The notes under the pieces: model-generated
Told to the model about the DNA's origin: nothing
Database searches by the model: none
The model's input: only the letters and a program-made list of their open reading frames with translations
Position numbers and translations under genes: made by a program
Assembly (NCBI RefSeq): GCF_014839805.1
Contig: NC_051142.1
Span: 16,400,589-16,464,588 of the forward strand
From: Manduca sexta
Taxonomy: Eukaryota; Arthropoda; Insecta; Lepidoptera; Sphingidae
Direction of reading: 5' to 3'
DNA length: 64,000 nucleotides
Shown: positions 48,001 to 57,233 of the stretch, piece after piece
Layout of the letters: every line of letters starts with the position of its first letter
Position numbering within the stretch: the stretch's first letter is position 1

Positions 48001-49700
48001 AAAGAAGTTAACGACGTTTTCCTTAACAACCTCCACATGGTTTGGAATGTTTGCTGCCCAGATCGGAAACCACCAACTCCTCAGGTAATGTTTTAATACA
48101 AAAAATGCTGACCGTGTGTCACCTGGTGGTAATTGATCATGGTTTATGAACAATATAAAAGAAGGATCAAGCGTGTTTTGCTAATGTATGAGATTGAGAT
48201 AAACAATGCATGTAGCAAGAGAAATGTTGGTCTCTGTTTTTTTTTTCAAGTCATATTGATTGTTTCTTGTAGTTGTTACAAAAGACAATATATTTTAATG
48301 GCGTTATTGTTATCTTTGTTTATTCATTTTCTTTTCAGGAAATAACCCTGCCAGAACGTCGAGAAGACCTTTCTCCGGATTTCCGTAACTTTGAAGACGA
48401 AGAAAGACCTCCCACGCCGATCAGTGATGACGAGCAACAGACTAACGGAACAGAACCTAAAGAACTAAAGATCATCACGGAACCAATAAGACCAGAGCCA
48501 GCAGTGCAGCCAGAGAACAGCAAAAAAATAAGTAAGGATAAAAAGCAATAGCATGTGCCAAGGCTGAGCTAAATTGTGTTGACTTAGGAAAATTATCTAC
48601 CAATAAAATTGCATATTGTAAAATAAGAAAATTCAAAATTGTTTCCTAGTGGTGGTAGATTTTTTTTAAATCAACTGCTGTATTCAATGTCATAAAACCC
48701 GCCAAAGAGACCCACAAAATTATTTCACGTTCCGGGATCACCCTGTGTATGTGGCAGGTTCAAACAGGCCAGCATAAATATATCGACTGAACAGTTTTTG
48801 TCAGTCATTGATTTTGTCATCATGTCATTTTGTAATCCTAATATAATAAACAATTGCTCATTAATAATTGTATGTATTGATATACTCATTATTAATTGTA
48901 TAATATTATGTACATTTCAGATACAAATCCAGAGCTGTCGAGACAAGAACAAACAGAGCCCGCAAATGAATTTCTGGAGTTCTTCGACCGTATCCTTTGT
49001 CCAAGGAACATAGTGTTACTGAGTGCGTCCATGTGTAGTGATGTGTGGGAAGCTATGGCTACAGTTTTAGTGTTTTTGTTGAAGAACTATTATCTAAGTG
49101 AGGATTCGTTGACGGAGCAGTGCTTAGCAGTATACAGGCAAGATTGGCCACAGGTATGTATTTGGTTCCCAGGTTTTGCCAACGGTCTTATCGGGAAGTG
49201 ATGTCTTAGGGGCCGTTCAAGTATTATGTAATGCAATGTTTTTGTAAAACGTTACGATGCGTTACAGGGGCTCGAGGTGGGTTTCGTACAAAGCGTTATG
49301 TAACATTGTTTTTTTTATTTTAAAACAATAAAGGTATTTTAGCGAATTTCCGGTATTTCCTGTAAAATAATTGTGAATATTAGAAAAAAATTGTAACTTT
49401 AGAGTTACATAACTTTTGGAGGATAGGCGGGGGCGTAAAGGAAAACGTGATGGCGCGTTAAATGGGAATGGGGGGTTCAAAAACCTTCAAAAAGTGCGTA
49501 ACGTAATACTTGGACGGCCCCTTATGTCGAACTTTGCAACACTATTTTTTTTTTTATTTCAGACAACACTTGAATATCTCTCCACTTGCATGAAATCTGT
49601 GTCGTCCAGATGGTCCAGGTCTTCAACGGGGAAGTTCACGCTGTTTCTGGACTTCCTGGCGGAGTACTGCGGGGATATGGACTACGAACCCATAGACTGA
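39013..49700 (+). CDS. CDAN1/dlt: Codanin-1 (discs lost type), 18 modelled exons
   Basis: Codanin-1 is a nuclear/cytosolic protein that binds the histone chaperone Asf1 and limits histone supply. Exons: 39013-39099, 39175-39263, about 39915-41041 (start uncertain), 41275-41366, 41702-41838 (or from 41696), 42505-42673, 43666-43763, 44021-44136, 44358-44557, 44715-45221, 45492-45677, 46007-46229, 46736-46905, 47347-47503, 47987-48084, 48339-48531, 48921-49153, 49563-49700. Apart from the exon-3 start, phases agree, giving about 1340 codons (human about 1227 aa). Support: FVAYFLSYLRNQ; SNSEMFPEIG then RRIKPT (40435, the Asf1-binding B-domain type motif); FNFETDNVENF and FKKQRDMFYEIIR; LLSKFLGFLTSLPY; a C-terminal FLLKNYYLSEDSL region. 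Exons at 42505 and 46007 are extremely GC-rich. Introns carry many mobile elements. Confidence 0.94.
39590..39720 (+). mobile_element. SINE fragment in Codanin intron 2
   Basis: CTGAATGGCCTGGTCAAGTA (tRNA-like head) leads to TTTTTCTTCTCAGGTTCAGC and TCTGGAATTTGTGCATGATA, the body seen at 33585-33745. The B-box segment is deleted. Confidence 0.6.
42377..42515 (+). repeat. Imperfect tandem duplication spanning a splice acceptor
   Basis: Unit 1 (42377-42450) and unit 2 (42451-42515) both run from TCACCTGTTTTTCATAT to GATCCCACAGATGGTACCAG. Each contains a complete CCCACAG acceptor and the first exon bases. Only the second acceptor (exon start 42505) keeps the Codanin frame; the first (42440) meets TAA after 11 codons. 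Confidence 0.9.
42903..42955 (+). repeat. AAAGCGCCTGGCTGTAAATA repeat in Codanin intron
   Basis: GCGCCTGGCTGTAAATAATAGCAA recurs as a close match at 45374-45400 in another Codanin intron, so both belong to a dispersed intronic repeat. Confidence 0.55.
43346..43456 (+). CDS. Intronic THAP-domain-like N-terminus (solo, probably relic)
   Basis: The ATG opens a 36-codon frame starting MPSCVFRRCTHYT, followed by NEKRFILY. It resembles the beginning of a THAP zinc finger (M-P-x-C-x4-C), with the first two zinc ligands C4 and C9 present. After ILY there is a GTTAGT donor-like site, then runaway AT-rich codons and a stop. The rest of the domain (second C and H, AVPTIF-type end) is not visible nearby. 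It lies inside the Codanin intron 42674-43665, and downstream DNA at 43488-43570 is unusually GC-rich. It is probably the first exon of a THAP-bearing transposon or a decayed gene copy. A nested gene is possible but unsupported. Confidence 0.45.
   Translation: MPSCVFRRCTHYTPTVNEKRFILYVSNKYTLFNLFF
45356..45412 (+). repeat. Second copy of the GCGCCTGGCC...AATAATAGCAA repeat
   Basis: GCCGGCGTAATAGTAAGCGC and CTGGCCATAAATAATAGCAA match the copy at 42903-42955. Confidence 0.55.
46295..46420 (+). repeat. Dispersed retroelement-like repeat in Codanin intron
   Basis: TCTACCACCAGTTCGGAAAG and AGAAGACCGGGCAAGAAACT is a motif I recall as common in lepidopteran transcripts and introns. It is probably the end of a non-LTR element. 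Confidence 0.5.
46490..46640 (-). repeat. Inverted copy of the repeat at 16978-17175
   Basis: ATAAATGCGTAAGTTACTCT, GTCTGTTTGTTACGCCTTCA and ATGAAATTAGGTAAAGAAAT follow the reverse complement of the 16978 family, and the fragment ends near GGCGAAGTCGGGTCGCTAGT. Confidence 0.6.
47224..47335 (+). repeat. Partial copy of the 23226/52740 repeat, next to an exon
   Basis: GTCGAGGGGTAATCAACTGT, TCGACATTTTATTGGAGCTC and GGTACAGTGGGGTCACTTTA match the family. It ends about a dozen bases before the Codanin exon at 47347 and may shape its upstream splice region. Confidence 0.6.
48680..48790 (+). repeat. Partial copy of the 23226/52740 repeat in Codanin intron
   Basis: TCATAAAACCCGCCAAAGAG, TCCGGGATCACCCTGTGTAT and ACAGGCCAGCATAAATATAT correspond to the central part of the family. 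Confidence 0.6.
49209..49521. mobile_element. PIF/Harbinger-type MITE in the last Codanin intron
   Basis: The element begins GGGGCCGTTCAAGTATTATG and ends with the inverse GTAATACTTGGACGGCCCC, flanked by TTA on both sides (49206-49208 and 49522-49524). A 3-bp TTA duplication with G-rich TIRs fits Harbinger elements. It is 313 bp long, without coding capacity, and lies 41 bases before the last exon. Confidence 0.85.
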
Positions 49701-51400
49701 TCACATAATTATGGCTCTTATATTTACCCAGATGTGTAATTTGGGTGATCAATATAACCTGAATATTTAAGGCGTTTGGGCTAACCAGGGGGTATTGAAA
49801 TATCCAGATAAAACATCAGGAAGTCATCAGAATCGTATTAGAACCTTTTTACGGCTAAACACGAGGCCATACTGATGAAGGATTTGTTTTTCTGCGAAAA
49901 ACCTGTCTAATGCGATGAGCAGAGTTAACACACCTTCGAAAATCGTGTAAAAATTAATTTTAAAAGATTCTTTGCACTTTATTCTCCATTTAAAAATATA
50001 ATTTTCGTGGCTGTGAGAAGATATAAAAAACTCATTTGTTAGTGGTGGGTTCGGCCGCCCCGTGCCCGTGGTTTAAGGATTCCATTATATGTTTGCTTTT
50101 AACGTAGTTGAAATGCGCGACGATAATTTAATGTGATTATAGCGATATGACTTATGAATATACTAGATTTTAGGTTATAACGCTAGTATAAGACCAGAAC
50201 TTGATTTGGATCTAGAATACGACGAATTTCAAAAGTAATGTTTCGACATTTTGGTCCTTCGAACCGGATATGACAGAAAGTACATTAAATCAACAATATT
50301 ATAGTCAAGTGGAATAACGTTTATTACTAAAATGTTTCATGACTAAAAGTCGAAACTTGAAATGCCGTCATATTGATTGACCAGTGAGTCAGGCGCGGAT
50401 CTAGGCGTGACACGCTAACGTGTTTGCCCCTTCGCTTGTGAAAAGTAAAATCTATATCAACAGTTGAAACGCTGATTGACTTCAGCGGCATTTTTTTTTC
50501 GAAATATTTTAACTAGTTTAAAAAACCTAGAAAAAAGTGCTGATTTTAAATATGTATGAAACTTAAACTCGCAAAAAATGTCAGCTTAAATCAATTACCT
50601 TTTCAACCGTCGATATACTCTGTATTGTTATCTCTAACATAGTAATTGTCCTCCGAACACCACCACTCCCTCCCGTCCCTAAAAAAATATAAATTGTCCC
50701 TCAAATAAAACAAGAGTAGCTTTGTAGAGCAGCACTGCAAATGAATTAGGCAACTGATAAGTCTTCTCGTATATATCTTAGAGTCGTATTAGTGTCGTCC
50801 CTTAGTCATAACCACGAAAAAACACCAATATAATAATTAAATAAATAATTATAAAGTAATAAAATTCTAGTAGGAAAAATACTAGACTTCGGTAGACAAA
50901 GGAATTAATTGCCAAAATACTTTTAATGGTTACGCATTTAAAAATGCTTGACAGTTTAAAAAATATTCGATAAAATCAAACCATAATTAGTCATGATGCA
51001 ACAGTTCACTAAGCTCCGTAGGTATCAACTAGGAGATATTTTACCATAAAGACCCAGCTCTATGAGATTGTGTGCTCTGTCTCGTAGATACAACAACAGA
51101 GATGTTCGCATCACAGGTTTACCCAAAGACAGCATTTAAACTAATCAATAGAATACTTTATTGCATTATACATTGTTGTCATTTTACTGCGCTAGCGAGG
51201 GTATGCATCTTCGTTCAAAGTACCAAGGAAATCAATGCGAAGTAAAGCATTGAAGTTGTAAACATTTCTAAAAGCTATTAGTTTAGTGTTTTATTTATAT
51301 ATTCGAATAATTGGACCTTTTATCGATTAAAATCACGTCAAATGTTCCAAAGTAGCAATTTACCATCTTGTAGATTACATTAGATTGTTATTGCATTTCG
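49701..51400. other. Codanin 3' flank, no further gene seen
   Basis: The 3' UTR should start here. Possible AATAAA signals occur only far downstream (near 50704, 50839 and 50858). A TTTGGTCCTTCGAACCGGAT motif near 50250-50270 is the inverse of one in Codanin intron DNA near 41986-42004, and TCGGCCGCCCCGT near 50051 is the inverse of 43492-43504. These are scraps of dispersed repeats. Confidence 0.4.
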
Positions 51401-51583
51401 TCATTGCAAAGACATGGAATGGTAAATCTTTGTTTCTACTGTGCGAGTTACTGCCCACAGTCCATTCAGTCCAACCCACAACACAATTAATTCGCGTTCC
51501 AGACCTGTAGGAACTCTGGTGCCAGCTACTATAAACTCCCCAAGTACCGACAGCACAATTATCGCTGCAGTAATTAAAACATC
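51401..51583 (-). CDS. Candidate hydrophobic terminal exon, unidentified
   Basis: A minus-strand frame of about 60 codons ends at TGA (51403-51401). It contains two hydrophobic, membrane-like segments, VLITAAIIVLSVLGEFIVAG and ELIVLWVGLNGLW, then AVTRTVETKIYHSMSLQ. A TTTTAATTACTGCAG acceptor-like site lies at the start of the first segment. A second, longer cysteine/tryptophan-rich open frame overlaps it (51375-51662), so openness alone is weak evidence. No family is recognised. It may be a fragment of a membrane protein gene or an unannotated mobile element. Confidence 0.3.
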   Translation of the reverse strand, partial: DVLITAAIIVLSVLGEFIVAGTRVPTGLERELIVLWVGLNGLWAVTRTVETKIYHSMSLQ

Positions 51584-52224
51584 TTATTGTAAAGTAACTC
51601 GTACTGTAACAAGGCATCGGGTATGAATTCTTTATGATAAACTGCGTTGAGTCGGTAGTCACTAAGTGTAGTATCCAAGACCCTAATTCTATAACACCCT
51701 GTATATTCTTAGAGACCGAATTACGGAATCGACTAATTTATAACCTTTATATGTGCGGTATAATAATTTGAAATGTAACCGTCGTTTTCAATAAAGAATT
51801 CCAACAGCTATTTTGATTCATTATGCAAATTGATAAATCAGAACAAAGTATTTTTGACACGCTTACAAATCCTTTTTTGATTGGTTCATTTTCGGGATCG
51901 AAGCAAAGATTAACATTGGGATTATTTATTGAAAACGGCTGTTAATTGTCATAGAGTATACAGTCCCTTGGATTCGGATAGCAACTTCCAACGAAACTTA
52001 CCCACACTGCCAATATTTAAGTGTGAATCATGACAATTTACACTTTCGTGATTTTTTTTAATGTGACGTAGTCTTTAGATTAATAAGGCTTAGAAAACCA
52101 GTGAACATAGAATCAAAGCTGCTTTTTTATTATATTGCTACCATTGAGGCTGATTTGTCATGAGTTAATTGTATATGGCTAAGTAATATTTGAGTAGGCA
52201 ACTGATTCAAAATGTAATCAAGCT

Positions 52225-52395
52225 TTAGTGTCGAAGGGTCCATAAAACTCGACTCCTGCCGGCTTGCCTTTATAATTTATATAAAATCTTATTATTAGAA
52301 CGATTTACAGACCGTATTTATATTAGAACCTATATGTTGTGTCGGGTTACCTTTCGGAAAATGTATCCTTCGCCAGTAGTAGCTTTCCATAAATC
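52225..52395 (+). repeat. Direct dispersed repeat, copy 1 (TCCTGCCGGCTT family)
   Basis: GGGTCCATAAAACTCGACTC, CTGCCGGCTTGCCTTTATAA, ATTTACAGACCGTATTTATA and TTGTGTCGGGTTACCTTTCG align with 53882-54045 in the same orientation. Confidence 0.65.
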
Positions 52396-52739
52396 ACCAA
52401 AATATGCCTATATAAATAATTTCTAAGCATTATTATTCTAAGCTATATTAAATACTTTTTAATCATAAGTAATGTGTATCCGTCAAGTACAGTGTAAAAT
52501 ATTAAATGTACAATATATTAAACGAAGTGTACAAAGAATTTTTGTAATGAATAATTAATGTACTTATTTATAATTTTTTCACTGTTGTGTTTGCAGAAGG
52601 TTGCCGCTTATGTATTTACTTGGCATTATAAGCATCTAATATATCAAGATGACGTGCGCATTACATTACAATACATGTAATTCATATTGATGGTATTGCT
52701 ATTTTTATAGGCAGGCGCTTATGAGCAGAGCGATATATC

Positions 52740-52995
52740 TTTTTTTATATTGACACGGCAAGTGACCCCATTGCACTTGATGGTAAGTGGAGTGGGGTCC
52801 AATAGAATGTCGACTGACGAGAGTTGATTACCCCTCAGCAGTCGACATAACTATGCCGGCTTGTTGAAACCGAATATACACAGGCTGATCCCGGAGCGCG
52901 TCACACTTACGTGGACCACTATGTGTTGTAACACCTTGTGTATGGTGGTCATTATCCGAGCGGATATAAAATATATCCTCCCACCAGCAAAGTTA
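52740..52995 (-). repeat. Inverted copy of the 23226-23560 repeat
   Basis: AGTGACCCCATTGCACTTGA, CCCCTCAGCAGTCGACATAA, CTATGCCGGCTTGTTGAAAC, GTAACACCTTGTGTATGGTG and CGAGCGGATATAAAATATAT are the reverse complement of the 23226 copy over nearly its whole length. Confidence 0.75.
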
Positions 52996-53881
52996 CTGTA
53001 TAATTCAGTGGTAGATGTAAAAAGAATTATGTTGCATATTTATTTGTCCGAGGGGGTTACTCTTTAAACATAGCAAAGGATTTGTGAGTAATGCAGGATA
53101 ATTTACATCGAGTGCTAAAACTGATTGCGATACAACGATGTGTACGTATTATTGGGCGCGACAAAACCCCGCCCATATCCTAGTCCTTGTTTCTTCCCTA
53201 AAGTGTATGGATGTTAGATTGTTTACTGGTCTACGCTATAGGTACAAAAATGTATACCCATTAGTCCTACATAATTCTGAAACTTATTTTCAACTACAAG
53301 AGACCACAAATGGGTGTAGCAACGGGAGGGAAGAGGTGAGGATAGCTTCCACTATAGAAATGACCCTGGGCCTTACGTGATGCAGCCCTTGGTATTTTTC
53401 AATTCGGTGGCTTATTATTTCTACTCACCAGTTGCCCTTCTTAGAGAAAATCCATAACTACGCATAACGAGTGGTCTTTCTACCACACCCCCCATACACT
53501 TAATAACAAGCAATTAACATAAATATTGTCGATGTAAAATGTTTGTAATTATAGTTTCTTTTTGATATGACTATGATTCCATTTATTTATTGTACGCTCT
53601 CGATGTAAATTGACCACAATTGCTATATGCATAAAATTGTTTGCCGAAGAAGGAATAAGGAGTAGGTATATGTTCTTGTAAAGGTTAAGCGAGGTTGTTT
53701 GAAACCATTTGTACGTGGAGTGTTAAATACATCAAGCGTCAGTTCAAGTGACTGTAATGATTCAGTTCAGGTTTATGGTGAATTAGAGAATTGATGAATT
53801 GGTTCTCAAGATATTGGACAATTAAATTTACAAACTTTAATTGGACTGGTGTCGGGTTGATCCAAAATAGACCACCAGTTG

Positions 53882-54045
53882 TGAAAGGTCCAAATAACCT
53901 TATTCCTGCCGGCTTCTCTTTAGGTAGAATCTAATTATCATCAGAACTATTTGCAGAACACATTTATGCATAGTACCTGAATATTGTGTGGGGTTCTCTT
54001 TCAGATAATTCCAACTTTCACCACTGTAGGCCACTAAAGTTCCCT
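53882..54045 (+). repeat. Direct dispersed repeat, copy 2
   Basis: GAAAGGTCCAAATAACCTTA, TTCCTGCCGGCTTCTCTTTA, TATTTGCAGAACACATTTAT and ATTGTGTGGGGTTCTCTTTC match 52225-52395. Confidence 0.65.
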
Positions 54046-56939
54046 TTTGGTAAGGGATTTTGATACACTTTCTAAATGATAATTAATTCCTACGAACAAC
54101 AGCTTTTACAAGTGGCTTGAACAACTCGCAATTAAGGATAATGCTAAGAAATAAGAAATGTCCATTTGACGTCGCAATGTGACTGAAAGTAGACGTAGAG
54201 ACTGAATATAGAGTGATCTGATATTGTGATAGGCTCTCGGAACGTCTTCGAATATTCTAGAATCTTCCAATGGTTTCTTGCTATGTGCGGTAAGGTGATG
54301 ACTGATGGAAGAGATTTCACAATAAAAAATCCACATTCTGAAATAAAGACCGTTGCAGAATATTGTGTTTTACGCGCATGCGACGTGTGTACAATCTACA
54401 ACGGACTTTATTTGTTACTTATTTCATTGTAAAATAGGAGTTATTAACGTTTTGTATTTTCATAACTTGTAATGTAACCTCTCTGCGTCCCTTCTTTTTC
54501 CCACCACATAAGCCCGATTTAAGATTCTCTGCAGTGAAATGTAACAATTTAAATCCCTATGTATAAAATCGCCCACGTGCATTTCTAGCTCTGGCCCCTA
54601 ATGGAAGTTTAATTGTTTTTGTACATTTATTTAAGATTTTTGTTACGTAGTGCATGGATGCGTTGTTTTTATCTATGCCCAAGTTACGCCCCACCTACAG
54701 GGGCAGAAATTCTCTATGACAAATACCTGGATTCCCCCAGGTTGTGAAATACGGAATTGCTAATTATTCGCTAAGGGTCAACATCGTCCTATTGTCATGG
54801 AGTATCACAGGCCCTGACGCAAACTGTTTAGGGATATGTTGTATGTTATTTACACGCTTTTGCGTTAATATATTAAATGTAAATTAAATAAATATATTAA
54901 ACATTTTAATCAAAGTTGTTTTATTTCTGTTACTTTTCACTGTAATGTAGTGTACTTCCCTCATTCCATACACTAGGGATGCACTGGTCCGATGCGATGT
55001 TCCAGAAGATCGGAACGGGTGTCATCAAGTCCGATTTATCGCAAACATAAATCGGACATTTTATTTTCTAGCGGATCCATTTGATAGCTCCAATCGTAAT
55101 CACATATCGAATTATGATAAACGAATATCAAATACTAACAAGATTAAATAAAAGTAAAGGTTTATGACTGTCGATATGTGTTTATAAATAATTTATTATT
55201 ACTTCAAGTGTCATGTAGAAACAATAATAATTATCACATGTAAGGCATGCTGGATTTTCTTCATATAGTTTACTGATATGTCGATACAAAACACAATTTA
55301 TAATACCCGAATGGCGCAACATCAAAACTAATTACTTTTGCCAGTTGTAGTCAAAAACAAAACTGGTACGGTAGTAGTCTTCGTTCGAAGGTACTCGTAG
55401 GGAGCCCAGCTAGTCTTCCGTTGCAAAATCAAGGTTGGATTTGTCGGGAACAACTTAAATGTCGATAATTCATCGCAGTATTTCTCTCTGTGTATTGGAT
55501 ACCACACTAAACAATGATAAATTAATATTAATTTTATTTAAAATCGTATGAAAAACGTAGTGGTTAAATTATTCACAAGATTTCTAAGAAAGGCTCTCTT
55601 TTGCACGTACATGGACAATTTCATTTTTATTAGTATACAATCAACCTTAAATGAATATATATAAGTACATACCTCAACAAGACGTTGTAAATTAGTAATG
55701 TTTAATAAATTCATATTTTGCTCTTTATTCGCTTATAGATTAATTTGAGCCTGACTATACTTATCGGCTTTCATATTGGATTCCTTTTTTTGTTATTAGT
55801 GCATTTATTAAATTATATTCACAAAGGAAACTTGAAATCATTATTTGATTTTTATATAAAAGATCCAATAATCATGCAAAACTTTATATGGTAACATTCC
55901 ATTTTCAAATTATCGATATCAAGTGACGCAAACAACGACTAAGTATTTAAAAAAATGGAACATGGAAATAATATGTGGGAAATCCCATGGTAAGGAAATT
56001 TTTGAGAATTTCTATCGAACTCACTACTGTAAAGCACTCAAGATTTATATTAATCTTGGACCGTCTAGAAAAGACGCGCCATGTGGTTATTTCGTGAACA
56101 AAATATTGTCACTTTGTAATCATTACATTGAAAGTGCAATACATGGTATACTTACCGTATCGTGTTGTGGAGCCAGACATAAATAAATATTATACACCTG
56201 TCTGTTTTACGCACACCACAACTAATTTCAGAAATGTGCGCATGAGGATTTGCCTTTATACTTTAGCAGAAAGTAAAGATCATGCAGGGCGCATGTTTTA
56301 TATATTTTCTAAAATTAATTTCTTAGAATGAATACAGTGCAGTTCAATCTCTTTATATCAATTCTCGATAGTGTACTATCTGTTAGCAATCATGTCTACC
56401 ATCAGGCGAGGGCCTTTCTAGTTCTGTCGTTCAGTTGTATATATAAAAATATATTACTCACTCGGTCCTGTAAAAAAAAAAATGCAAAGTACTTATATTT
56501 TCATAAAGTAGAAACTGTGCAAGATTTTACTTAAAAATATGTAAGTAGTAACTAAAGGTTAAGGAACGAAGAGATGCAGTTTATTTTATTTATTTCACAC
56601 TATGCTGCAGTGGTAATAGAGAGAGCAGTAAGTCAGAAAAGGTGGTTGTGGTCTATTACATGGTAAACTAAATTATCTTATCGTTCTTCCTAATGTGTAT
56701 CAAACAAGAAAATGCATTTCTAATTTACATAGATGTATGAAACCTAGATAGAAAGAAAGTACGTTTACCCTACATTCCAAATCAGTAAATAACACATTTT
56801 GAGAACCTACCTTGCCTGTCAACTGATCACAATTTTACGCTCACATCCCTACAATCCTGAGGCCTAAACCAGTATAAGATACTTTTTTTTTATCACGTAG
56901 GCAAACAAAGTTGCACTTATGATACGTCAAAACAATTTA
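54046..56939. other. Intergenic or downstream part of the Kazal-like gene
   Basis: No strong exon is found. A hairpin GTCCGATTTAT...ATAAATCGGAC lies near 55030-55058. A weak terminal-exon candidate for the minus-strand Kazal-like gene is at 56221-56190 (acceptor TGAAATTAG, peptide VVCVKQTGV, stop). Confidence 0.3.
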
Positions 56940-57112
56940 CAGTGAAAACCGGTTATAGCGACATCGAAGGGATCACCGGATCTGGATGCTATATCCGATA
57001 GTCGTTATAAACGAAACGCTTTTTATATGTATTTGTTTAAAGATACCTTACTATTTCGTCGTTATAACCGATGCGTCGCTATAACCGGTGTCGTTACAAC
57101 TGGTTTCTACTG
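56940..57112. mobile_element. pogo/Tc1-mariner-type MITE with TA duplication
   Basis: It starts CAGTGAAAACCGGTTATAGC and ends GTTACAACTGGTTTCTACTG, with inverted CGTCGCTATAACCGG inside the right end. TA flanks both sides (56938-56939 and 57113-57114). It is 173 bp, non-coding, and lies 121 bp downstream of the last recognised Kazal-like exon. Confidence 0.82.
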
Positions 57113-57233
57113 TATAAGAATAATTATTATTATTTCTGAATAACACTCAAGACCACTTATATAACTACATTCAAACTATATATACAAAACAGTAATCAGT
57201 TAAGTAATTAAATAATGGTTATTCTTATCTTAC

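Noticed and set aside
56780..56880. Next Kazal-like exon (TTTAGGCCTCAG acceptor, GTAGGT donor on the minus strand)
   Set aside because: In the required phase it stops within a few codons, and other frames also contain stops.
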